Shown here piece by piece: positions 26,305 through 34,441 of a DNA stretch of 48,054 bases. The stretch is from assembly GCA_039832905.1 (NCBI GenBank), contig JBDOLX010000069.1, forward strand, positions 1 to 48,054, in the 5' to 3' direction. How positions within the stretch are numbered: the first letter of the stretch is position 1; the number at the start of each line of letters is the position of its first letter. The translations under genes were made by a program, and so were the position numbers. The stretch is from Desulfurobacteriaceae bacterium (GTDB lineage Bacteria > Aquificota > Aquificia > Desulfurobacteriales > Desulfurobacteriaceae). The notes beneath the pieces were generated by a model. That model had not been told where the DNA came from, did not search any database, and saw only the letters and a list, made by a program, of their open reading frames with translations.

Positions 26305-27645
26305 ATGTTGGAAAATAGTTTTTCGGAGAATTTTATAATAATTACTGTAATTCCTACTATAAATCGTCCTGATAAACTTAAGCGATCTGTAAATTCCGTT
26401 TTAATGCAGAAATACTTTCCTAATGAGATCTTAGTTGTATATGAAAAATATAAATCTAACTATCAGGAAGTAGAAAAAGTTGTTTTCGATTTTCAGAGAT
26501 TTGGAAAGACGAAAGTTTCTCTTATTCCTAATGTAAAAACAAATAACTTGTCTGGGAATATCAATACTGCAATTTTGTATATAAAGAATAAATATAAGGG
26601 TTTAACTGATAGAATAACTGATAGAATATTTGTATCTATTTTGGATGATGATGACGAGTATTTACCTGATTATATCCAAACATGTGTGAATGAAATAAAG
26701 AAAAATACAAACATAGTTGCTGTATTCAGCCCTATAAAGTGGAAAACAAAAGATGGGAGTTGGGTTAATTACATAAAGAAAGAAAATTTAACTCCTAGGG
26801 AGTTTTTCATAGGAAATCCTGGGGTTCAAGGAAGTAATATGTTTATTAAATTTGGTATTCTGGAAAAAATAGGAGGTTTTGATGAGAAACTAATAAGTAC
26901 TACTGATAGAGACTTAATGATACGCTTTTTGAGGTTTGTAGAAAGTTATAACAAAAAAAATAATGAACAAATGTATATAAAAGTTTTAGACAAATCTTTA
27001 GTTATTTATCACGCTGAAGAGGAACATGATAGACTTACCACAAATAAATTTAAAAAAGTGCTAGGATTGAATGCTTTTTATAGAAAATATAGAAGTGACT
27101 TTTCTCAAGAAGATTTTAAAAAGTCACTGGAAAGATCTCGAAAGCTTTTTGGATATGAATATATAAATAGAAAAGGAAAAATAGTAATAGGAATGCCTTT
27201 TAAAGATAATTTTAAGACTGTAGAAAAAGCTGTTAGGTCCGTTTTAAAGCAAAAGAGTTTAAGTAGAGAACTTATTTTATTAATAATAAATGAAGGTTCT
27301 TACAATGATTTAAAAAGGGAAATATCATCCTATTTAGATGATCCTAGACTGATAATACATAGCACTAATATAGGAAAAATAAGTGCTATTAGGAACTATA
27401 TAATAGATTTTGCAATAGATGCTATTCCAGATGTTGAGTATATAGGAAGACTTGACGCTGATGATTGGTTAGTTGATGATTATGTTCTTTCTAGACTAGA
27501 AAAGATTATGGATAAATATAGTCCTGATGTAATCATAGCTGGAAATAAACTGGCTATAGATGGAAAAGTTATAGATAGGATTAATTACGCTGATAAACGA
27601 CTACTAGATTTTAGCTTTTTAGAAAAAAAAAATTGCGTCAGATGA
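26305..27645 (+). CDS. Two-domain family 2 glycosyltransferase, main part (frameshifted at A10)
   Basis: This product carries two tandem GT-A fold glycosyltransferase family 2 domains, probably building a surface polysaccharide or glycan from nucleotide sugars in the cytoplasm. Domain 1 starts with IIITVIPTINRPDKLKRSV and has the metal-binding acidic run ILDDDDEYLPDY (residues 112-123). Its acceptor side contains GGFDEKLISTTDRDLMIRF. Domain 2 starts near residue 290 (IVIGMPFKDNFKTVEKAVRSVL) and has RLDADDWL near 390. The frame closes soon after a run of ten A at 27623-27632. The rest of domain 2 continues in the -1 frame to 27938. It follows the shifted epimerase tail directly. Confidence 0.85.
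   Translation: MLENSFSENFIIITVIPTINRPDKLKRSVNSVLMQKYFPNEILVVYEKYKSNYQEVEKVVFDFQRFGKTKVSLIPNVKTNNLSGNINTAILYIKNKYKGLTDRITDRIFVSILDDDDEYLPDYIQTCVNEIKKNTNIVAVFSPIKWKTKDGSWVNYIKKENLTPREFFIGNPGVQGSNMFIKFGILEKIGGFDEKLISTTDRDLMIRFLRFVESYNKKNNEQMYIKVLDKSLVIYHAEEEHDRLTTNKFKKVLGLNAFYRKYRSDFSQEDFKKSLERSRKLFGYEYINRKGKIVIGMPFKDNFKTVEKAVRSVLKQKSLSRELILLIINEGSYNDLKREISSYLDDPRLIIHSTNIGKISAIRNYIIDFAIDAIPDVEYIGRLDADDWLVDDYVLSRLEKIMDKYSPDVIIAGNKLAIDGKVIDRINYADKRLLDFSFLEKKNCVR
26604..26627 (+). repeat. 12-bp perfect tandem duplication (in frame)
   Basis: AACTGATAGAAT occurs twice in direct succession inside glycosyltransferase domain 1 and encodes the repeated TDRI. It keeps the reading frame. It is a second tandem slippage event in the same cluster as the frame-breaking 7-bp one. 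Confidence 0.85.
27623..27632 (+). repeat. A10 homopolymer at a glycosyltransferase frame break
   Basis: Ten consecutive A lie exactly where the glycosyltransferase reading frame must change by -1 to continue into its conserved C-terminal part. Slippery A runs are known sites of polymerase slippage, of transcriptional slippage, and of -1 ribosomal frameshifting. Confidence 0.9.
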
Positions 27646-27938
27646 GTTTAGGTTTACCTGAAGGTGAACTTCCCTCTTGTAATACTTTTATCAAACCTTC
27701 TGTTGATATTAGATATCAAGATATGGAAAGTGCAGAAGACCATTGGTTTACTGTTGATTTATTGTTAAACCAAGATAAATATGAAATATATATAGCAGAA
27801 AACATATTATATGCAGTATATTCTTTGGATGGATATCTTACCTCTATAAATAAGAAGAAGAATTTATATTTAAAATTCAGAAAAAGGCTTTATAAGTACT
27901 TTCTTAATAAAGTTAGAAAAATTAAATGGGGGCTGTAA
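27633..27938 (+). pseudogene. C-terminal fragment of the two-domain glycosyltransferase
   Basis: These 101 residues are not an independent gene. They contain GLPEGELPSCNTFIKP and MESAEDHWFTVDLLLN, the acceptor-binding half of glycosyltransferase domain 2, whose N-terminal half ends at 27645 in the neighbouring frame. Joining the two at the A10 run by a -1 shift gives one frame of about 544 residues from 26305 to 27938. No convincing ribosome-binding site precedes a separate start. The stop is followed directly by the GTG of the next gene. Confidence 0.8.
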
Positions 27939-28202
27939 GTGGATAGGAGAATGGAAGCACTAAAAATACTAAAAAAATATAGAAATCAAGACTATTATTA
28001 CTTAGGAGAAGGATTTTCAGGAGTTGTTTTTCATGATAATAGATCAGTATATAAAGTTCATATACCTCTCGCAAATAATTCATATGGTGAAAGTGATGGT
28101 TTATTATATTTAAGAGAAAAATTAGATGTTTTTAAAAATTCTAAATATTTCTATGAGGTAGACTTATTTAAAATAGATGATATTTATATCCTTAGATATT
28201 AG
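27939..28202 (+). pseudogene. Kinase-like domain, N-terminal lobe (broken by 7-bp duplication)
   Basis: This is the start of a large multidomain protein. It shows a protein-kinase-like N lobe: glycine-rich loop YLGEGFSGVVF, then VYKVHIP with the probable ATP-contacting lysine. It ends at the hinge with DDIYILRY and a stop created by a tandem duplication of TAGATAT. Removing one copy restores ILRYPYEQGEKV and joins it to the next frame. The GTG start follows the previous stop directly and has GGGGG six bases upstream. The kinase may phosphorylate a sugar or lipid acceptor; this is inference from fold and neighbours only. Confidence 0.75.
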
Positions 28203-29688
28203 ATATCCCTACGAACAGGGTGAAAAAGTAAGAGAAATTTCTGAAAGTGAATTTATTGGATTCTTAACAGAGTGTTGGGAGAAGAAAATTGTCTGTAAAA
28301 GTATAACAAAAGAGAAGAATTTTATAAGAGTTAATGGTGCCTTAAAGTTTATAGATTATGAAATATTACCTTATAGTGATAATCTTTTCTTAAATAGTGC
28401 AGCTAGAGCTTTTATGTATCTAAGGTATAAGAATTTGTCAGAAGAGAAATATAATAGAATAAAGAGAAGTATTATCAATAACTTCCATATAGAAGAAATG
28501 GAAGGATTCAATGAATTTTTAAATAAACTTTTCTTCAACATATCTTTCCATAGAAATAGAACTTTTCTAGAAAATAGAAAGCTGGAAAACTTAGAGAAGT
28601 TAAAGAACCTAGATGAGTCTATTTTCTGGAAGAAATTGGAAAAAGGAGAGTATATAACTGAGGTAATACCGGTCTTTCAAATTGACAATTACCACTTTAA
28701 AACTGAGTTTTTCATAAAAACAAAAAAATTAAATAACTTAAATAAAAGAGTATCCTTGTTGATCAAGACTTGCCCTCAAGAAAGTAAAACGATTTATCAA
28801 CAAGTAAAACATATAGTTAAACAACTATCTTGTCCAGATCTGTTTTTAGAAAAGGTTATAGCAATAGATAAAAAAGAGAAAGATTTCTTAAGGGAATATA
28901 CGAAAGATGGAAGTTTGGAGGAACTTTACAAAGAAATTCAAAAGTTGATAGATGAAGGAATAATTGATTATTATATAGAACTACCTGAAGAAGAAATAGA
29001 GGAAGTAAATTATAGATGGTTCGGTTTGAAGACTAAGGAGACTCACACTATTAACAATATACCTGTGACTCCTCAAGTTTATGCGTTCGAAAAAGTTAAA
29101 GGGGATTACATTCTTCAAATGGATAGCGATGTCTTAATTGGTAGAGAAGACTATAACCATTCATTTCTAGATGATATGATTCGTGCTTTGGAAGAGAATG
29201 AGAATGCAGTATCTGTTGGTTTTAATATTCCAAAAAGTAAAGATATTGTTTTTACGGAATATCATGCCCCTGAAGGTGGATACAAACCAGGAGTCAGATT
29301 TGCATTAATACACAAGAAAAGGCTTTTAAATGCAAGACCTTTACCTAATAAGCTTGTGAAAGGAAGACTAAAATGGGGTTGGTATCATTCTCTACATGAA
29401 TATCAAAAGAAAAATGGTTTAGTTTCTTTAAGAGGCGGGAGTTCAAAATCATATTATATTCATCCCCAAAATTTTAGAAAGCAATGTAAAGATGTATGGT
29501 TTACAATTCTGGATAGGGTGGAAAAAAATATTATTCCAGATATTCAAAGAGAACACTTTGATCTAGAAGGTTCTTTCTACGACTGGACTATACATAAGAG
29601 AAATGAAGAGTTGATAATATTTACAATCTTAGAAGATGGCAAAAAACTAAGTAATTTTTTCAGATTTTTTTACAGTATCTTAAATTAA
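28177..29688 (+). pseudogene. Kinase-like C lobe + GT2 domain + start of second GT2 domain
   Basis: This is the middle piece of the broken multidomain protein. The first 90 residues complete the kinase-like fold (NFIRVNGALKFIDYEI resembles the metal-binding DFG region). The place of the catalytic HRD reads CKS, so catalysis by the usual aspartate is doubtful. A family 2 glycosyltransferase domain follows (VSLLIKTCPQESKTIYQQV, then YILQMDSDVLIGRED with the DxD at 29122-29130). The frame ends at YSILN followed by TAA, where GT2 proteins have the conserved Gln of the SILNQ motif. The next codons, still in frame, encode SFKDYGVIIVNND, the following GT2 strand. The ATG at 28177 lies before the duplication and is probably not a natural start. 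Confidence 0.75.
28193..28206 (+). repeat. 7-bp tandem duplication causing a frameshift
   Basis: TAGATAT is present twice back to back. Seven is not a multiple of three, and the second copy begins with the stop codon TAG that ends the kinase-like frame at 28202. Deleting one copy restores a single frame. Confidence 0.92.
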
Positions 29689-29715
29689 TCCTTTAAGGAT
29701 TATGGGGTTATTATA

Positions 29716-31152
29716 GTGAATAATGATCCTAACCATCTAATAGATAAGATTTTATGGGATTTTTTAAAAAACTTTCCTAATGTTACTTATATTCACAATA
29801 AGTTTAGATTAAAGACTACTCACAATGTATATAAAGCTTTACACTATTTTGTTAGTAATTCTGAAAGTTTTATTTTGTTGGCAAATCCTAATGATTATTT
29901 TTTAGGCGAGAATGTGTTATCTGAAATAATGGAAAGGTTAAGGATGTATAAAGCAGATCTGTTAATTGGAAAGCATGTAGTTACGAGAAATATAGAAAAT
30001 TGTGGGTTGTTTAACGTAAACTTTTTACAAGCTAGGAATGTAGAGAGTAATCTTTATTCTTATGTGAAAGTATTTAAGAAATATTTGTTTGATAGTTTGA
30101 GTATGTATGACTTGAAAAAGGAAAAAGAAACGGGAATTATGTCTAATAACTTTCAAAGGCTAAGTGAAAAGTATGAGTGGTTTGATGATGATGATGAGTA
30201 CACTGCCTTGTTTTCTTTAATAGTAGAGTTAAGCGAAAATCCTATAAGATTTGATTATATTAACTATGTTATTGACTCAAGAGATATCCATAAAGAAAAG
30301 ATTCAATCTTCTATACATATAATTAAAAATAAGCAACCTAGGAATCATAAAAATATCGTAAGAGGTCGAAAGAACTTTATTCCAAATATAAACAAGATAG
30401 AAATAGATATAACTTATGACTGCAATTTAAAATGTTTGGGTTGCAATCGTTCATGTACTCAGGCTCCTTCCAAAGGTGATTATATGGAGATTGAACAGAT
30501 AAAAAGGTTTATAAAGGAAAGTGTAGAACTAGGTCATAAATGGGAACTCATAAATATTTTGGGTGGGGAACCCACCTTGCATCCTCAATTTATAGAAATA
30601 GTTGAACTTATGTTAGAAGAATATATTTGGAAACACTCACCAGAAACTATACTACAAATAACTAGTAATGGATATACGGATCATACAAGAAAATTGTTAG
30701 ACAAGGTTTCACAGTATAAAAATGTGGTCGTTGATAAACTTTCTTTTAAAAATGATAGAAATGTTATCTATTTTACATCATTTAACATAGCTCCGATAGA
30801 TTTAAAAGAATTTAAAAATGCGGAATTTCATAAAGGATGTTGGGTAACTTCTTACTGTGGAATTGGATTAAATAAATATGGAGATTATGCTTACTCCATT
30901 GCAGGAGGAATAGACAGGGTTATAGGGTTTGATCTTGGAATAAAAGCTTTGAAAGATGTCCGATCAGAGAAACTCAAAAAACATTTGGACATATTTTGTA
31001 GGTATTGTGGTAATTTCGTTGAATATGACATAAATAGAGGAGATTTTATTCCTAGATGTGAAAGGGATCGTTTCAAAAATAAAATAACAAAATTTTGGAT
31101 AAGGATTTACAAGAATTACAATAAAAGAAAACCTAAATTAACACATTACTAA
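29716..31152 (+). CDS. Truncated GT2 domain fused to radical SAM enzyme
   Basis: This is the last piece of the broken multidomain protein, 478 residues from a GTG that lies inside a GT2 domain. The N-terminal 210 residues are a GT2 domain lacking its first strands, with ILLANPNDYFLGENVL and an acidic run in EWFDDDDEY. A radical SAM domain follows, with the cluster motif CNLKCLGC (Cys236, Cys240, Cys243), GGEPTLHP and QITSNGY. The C-terminal part has more cysteines (GCWVTSYCGIGL, CRYCGNF, RCERDRF) that could bind an auxiliary iron-sulfur cluster, and GGIDRVIGFDLG. Radical SAM proteins of this look occur in surface-polysaccharide clusters. The domain itself seems intact. Whether it is translated from the GTG is uncertain, as no strong ribosome-binding site is seen. 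Confidence 0.82.
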   Translation: MNNDPNHLIDKILWDFLKNFPNVTYIHNKFRLKTTHNVYKALHYFVSNSESFILLANPNDYFLGENVLSEIMERLRMYKADLLIGKHVVTRNIENCGLFNVNFLQARNVESNLYSYVKVFKKYLFDSLSMYDLKKEKETGIMSNNFQRLSEKYEWFDDDDEYTALFSLIVELSENPIRFDYINYVIDSRDIHKEKIQSSIHIIKNKQPRNHKNIVRGRKNFIPNINKIEIDITYDCNLKCLGCNRSCTQAPSKGDYMEIEQIKRFIKESVELGHKWELINILGGEPTLHPQFIEIVELMLEEYIWKHSPETILQITSNGYTDHTRKLLDKVSQYKNVVVDKLSFKNDRNVIYFTSFNIAPIDLKEFKNAEFHKGCWVTSYCGIGLNKYGDYAYSIAGGIDRVIGFDLGIKALKDVRSEKLKKHLDIFCRYCGNFVEYDINRGDFIPRCERDRFKNKITKFWIRIYKNYNKRKPKLTHY

Positions 31153-31291
31153 TACCTTAGTTTTATACTCTATGATATGATCTTGAAAGAGAAAAACAGC
31201 AACTAGAAAAAATAAGAAACTCTTAGAAAAGGTTATGAGAGGAAATAAGATAAGATATTGTCACCTTTCTTGAAAAGGGAAAAACGATCAT

Positions 31292-31324
31292 TAAAAAAGG
31301 GGAAAAGGGAACGACAAGTTCCCT
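31292..31324 (-). terminator. Terminator of the five-gene envelope operon
   Basis: On the minus strand, a 7-bp stem (AGGGAAC with GTTCCCT, five-base loop) is followed by TTTCCCCTTTTTT. It lies 12 bases past the stop of the last operon gene. The remaining 31153-31291 region shows no gene. Confidence 0.8.
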
Positions 31325-31336
31325 CCTATGAAAAAT

Positions 31337-32563
31337 CTACTCTATTACAATTTCACTACTACCATCTCCTACCTTAATAACCAAGAAAGAACCAGCATCT
31401 AAGACCTTTTCTACTTTTCCAGGGCCATTGTAGAAGTCTTTTAACTTCATGTAAAGCTCAAAAGCATTTGGAACATCTTTTATATAGGCTATATAGCTCA
31501 TCATGGAGTTTCCAGAAGCAAGTCTCTTTACTGGACGCTTTGAAAGTTTTCTGAGAGCCATATAAATAGCTTCATCTACCTTAGGAGCTATTCCTTCTGT
31601 AGTAAAGACCACAAGCTTAAATGGTTTCCCTTTCTTGGCTTCTTTTATCCATTCTTTCTTAATCTGAGAAGTAATTTTGTCTGCAACATCGTTGGCAGCT
31701 TCCTGTACAACAACTTCAGGTGAAGATACTTCTCTTTCTACAGAGTATCCAGTTGAAGCACCAACCAGCTTCCCTGTAGCAGTTTCGTAAGCTTTTACAT
31801 TAACAATAGCTTTGTAGAATGGATGTCCATACTTATATCTTTGATTAACTTTAACACTTACATCAACGTAAATATCACTTCCAAACTGAAGTGCCATAGC
31901 GTACATTGGATCCGCTTTTCCTTCTAAAGTAGCAATCTTTTTGACAATGTTGTTTATTTTTGTTCCTTGTTCTTTAACGTAAACTTCAAAGTCTCTATCT
32001 TGGAGGTATTCTTGAAGTGTTGTTATCGCTGTTAAGGTTTCTGAAGAATCATCTCTTGAAAGAACAGCGATAGTTGGAAGTCCTATTTCTTCAGCAAGAT
32101 CTTCTGTAGACTTTATAACCCCTGCTTCTTGAAGTTTTTCAGTTAGACCGTTAACGTCAACTTTAAATAAGTAAGTAAGGAGAATAAAGTTTCCTTCTTT
32201 TCTTTTACTTTTGACGTCGCTTTGCCATCTTATGTACTGATCTGGATTTTGAAGAATTTCTTTCACTATGCTTTCAGCTTTTCTTTTCTCTTCTGGAGTT
32301 TTCAAAATAGGTCTGTCTCCAGCGTAGAGAACGTACCAAATAGCAGCTTTCTTAGCGTCTCTTGTTGCCTGTTCAAAGGTGCAACCTTTACCAGTTGCTC
32401 TTATTAAGCTCTCGCCGGTTGTGGTGCTTTCGACAAAGCTTGCTTGTTTTGAGAGAGGTTCTACAGTTAGTGGCATTTTGCAAACGGGTTCTCCGCAAGA
32501 GGAGAGATAGAAAAGTGCGAGAGTAGAAACTCCCGCAAGAGCTAATTTATTTGTTAATTTCAT
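31337..32563 (-). CDS. Exported lipoprotein, FlgT/LPP20-like
   Basis: I do not recognise a named gene. The N-terminus is a lipoprotein signal with lipobox LSSC (Cys23). A first domain (about residues 45-145) resembles the LPP20/FlgT N-terminal fold, with RATGKGCTFEQATRDAKKAA. The second part (from about residue 165) starts PTIAVLSRDDSS and continues with AMALQFGSDIYVDVSV and AYETATGKLVGASTGYS, a pattern seen in CsgG/TolB-like and flagellar FlgT-type alpha/beta domains. A repeat of the first type may close the protein. It is the last of five co-directional envelope genes, suggesting a role in an outer-membrane-linked assembly. Confidence 0.7.
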   Translation of the reverse strand: MKLTNKLALAGVSTLALFYLSSCGEPVCKMPLTVEPLSKQASFVESTTTGESLIRATGKGCTFEQATRDAKKAAIWYVLYAGDRPILKTPEEKRKAESIVKEILQNPDQYIRWQSDVKSKRKEGNFILLTYLFKVDVNGLTEKLQEAGVIKSTEDLAEEIGLPTIAVLSRDDSSETLTAITTLQEYLQDRDFEVYVKEQGTKINNIVKKIATLEGKADPMYAMALQFGSDIYVDVSVKVNQRYKYGHPFYKAIVNVKAYETATGKLVGASTGYSVEREVSSPEVVVQEAANDVADKITSQIKKEWIKEAKKGKPFKLVVFTTEGIAPKVDEAIYMALRKLSKRPVKRLASGNSMMSYIAYIKDVPNAFELYMKLKDFYNGPGKVEKVLDAGSFLVIKVGDGSSEIVIE

Positions 32564-32574
32564 CTTTCACCTCT

Positions 32575-34422
32575 TTATTTGGTTTTTTCTACTTTCATTC
32601 TACATACTGTAGAAGGTTTCTTGTAAAGTTTTACAAAAGGACCAACAGTCTTTATGTGGTAATTTATTCCTACACCGAAAGTAAGTCCTCCAGAAACTTC
32701 TGCATCAACATCTACATCACCTCGTTTTGCAGATGTTGAAAGTGGTTGATTCCAGCCAAGGTATCCTGCAATTTCGAAGTTAGGAGAGAAGTTATAACCA
32801 AACTGGACTTGAGGTTTTATTGCAAAGGAAGATACGCTAATATCTTCTCCATCGTAGAGTAAATATGTTTGATTTCCTTTAGCACTTAAACCTTCCAACG
32901 CAAATTCAGCACCTGGCGCGAGGTAAAGTCCAAAATTTCTAATATAAAATCTTTTGTAAAGTCCTAGCCCTAGAGTTAAATAACTTGGATCATCAGTAAA
33001 TGCAGAACCATTTCCTTCAAACTGAAGTGCATCTCCTCCAAATCCCAGTCCAAAGTTAACATCAAACCAAATTTCAGAAAGAAGAGGGCTGTTAACTGCA
33101 TATCCTAAATCTAGGGTAGCTCCAAGTTTTACAACTGTAAACATTCCACCGCCGGCAGAAAGATCTTCATCATCAAATTTGGTAACTTCATAATTTTCCA
33201 TTCCTACTCTTGTGTAGATAAAAAGACCTGTCCAAGGATGTTCTTTTAGTTGGTCTTTAAGTTCGGCTTTTCCTTTTATAAGTTGGAACTCGCTTTCTCC
33301 CCTTTCATCACAGTTTACAAAGACTTTACGTGCTTTTACAAAACCTACTGTTTCGATTTTCCCATCAATATTTTCTCTAACGAGATAAGGTGCATCAACT
33401 CTTAAGTCTTCTAAGACTCCAATATCTGCCTTTACGGTTGTTCCATTAACATCGTCTACAGTAGCGAATATTGCGAAGTTATCATCTTCTTTCAAAGTAG
33501 TATTTACATTTATTCCTGTAGCCTTTGCGGAAGTTAAGATACTTCTCTTAAATAAGAATTCTGTTTCGGTGTTTGTTGGACGGTGATCATATGTGTAGCT
33601 TTCTCCTGTTCCAAGTCCAGAAGAACCGTCTAGCTCCTTATAAAGAACAAACTTTCCTTTATCAGCATCAAATTTAAAGATGATTACTTTTACTTTTGAA
33701 GGAACCTCTATGGTTGTTGGATAAACTATCTTATAGCCTCTGGACGTTCTTATTTTTTGCGTACTATAGGTTGCTGAAGGATTTACAGGTTCAAAGTATA
33801 CACCGAAAACGAAAGCTGAATTCATAAGTTTTTTGGCAACTTCTACTGGTATTCCAAGTTCCTTAGCTTTTTCTGTTATAAATGTTTCTTGTTCAGTTTC
33901 TGGAAGTTCTTGGTATCTTTGTTCTAATGCGGAAGACATTAGTTTTTCTACAACAGGAGAAAGATCTTCGTTTAAGTAGTTTTCAAGACTTGCTTTAAAA
34001 TCTTCATAGTTTCCTGTGTCAAAAGAAAAAGTTTTCATCACGTTGTTATCAACACCTATTTTCTCCTTAGCGGTTATTATGTAAGCCTTCGAAGGAGTAA
34101 TAACTACCTTGTCAAACCTTTGGGTGATTAGCCAGTCGTAAAGTTCCTTGGCAATTTCATTTTCAAGATTCTGATCTATAGTGTAGTACCATGTTCCTCT
34201 GCTTTGGCATCTACCTCTTGGAGGGCAATAAGTAACTGGAACTTGTAGATCTCTTTTTGGAAGTCCTAAATCGAGACCTAAAACAGCTTTTCTTTCGTAT
34301 TTCTTTTGTGTTTCATCTGACTGAACAAGGCTTTCATCTTCTACAGCCCATGAGGAGCTGTTTAGTGCTATAATGGTTGTAAGTCCTAAAAGAAGTTTTA
34401 GTGTTGTTCTTGTTCTTTTCAT
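32575..34422 (-). CDS. Exported protein with C-terminal outer-membrane beta-barrel
   Basis: I do not recognise this 615-residue protein. It has a cleavable signal peptide ending near NSSSWA. A periplasmic N-terminal part of about 390 residues contains a Cys pair (YCPPRGRC). The last 200 residues alternate polar and hydrophobic residues with glycines and aromatics (LTLGLGLYKRFYI, IKPQVQFGYNF, GLTFGVGINYHI), as in outer-membrane barrels. It ends in a short lysine-rich tail rather than the usual aromatic residue, which is unusual for barrel insertion. It is encoded between the PEGA protein and the FlgT-like lipoprotein, 19 and 11 bases away. Confidence 0.65.
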   Translation of the reverse strand: MKRTRTTLKLLLGLTTIIALNSSSWAVEDESLVQSDETQKKYERKAVLGLDLGLPKRDLQVPVTYCPPRGRCQSRGTWYYTIDQNLENEIAKELYDWLITQRFDKVVITPSKAYIITAKEKIGVDNNVMKTFSFDTGNYEDFKASLENYLNEDLSPVVEKLMSSALEQRYQELPETEQETFITEKAKELGIPVEVAKKLMNSAFVFGVYFEPVNPSATYSTQKIRTSRGYKIVYPTTIEVPSKVKVIIFKFDADKGKFVLYKELDGSSGLGTGESYTYDHRPTNTETEFLFKRSILTSAKATGINVNTTLKEDDNFAIFATVDDVNGTTVKADIGVLEDLRVDAPYLVRENIDGKIETVGFVKARKVFVNCDERGESEFQLIKGKAELKDQLKEHPWTGLFIYTRVGMENYEVTKFDDEDLSAGGGMFTVVKLGATLDLGYAVNSPLLSEIWFDVNFGLGFGGDALQFEGNGSAFTDDPSYLTLGLGLYKRFYIRNFGLYLAPGAEFALEGLSAKGNQTYLLYDGEDISVSSFAIKPQVQFGYNFSPNFEIAGYLGWNQPLSTSAKRGDVDVDAEVSGGLTFGVGINYHIKTVGPFVKLYKKPSTVCRMKVEKTK

Positions 34423-34441
34423 TTTCTACCTCCTCCTCTTT

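Noticed and set aside
29689-29702. Short inverted repeat around 29690 as a terminator
   Set aside because: The stem is AT-rich (AATCCT/AGGATT), lacks a T tail, and falls within the reading continuing the GT2 domain.
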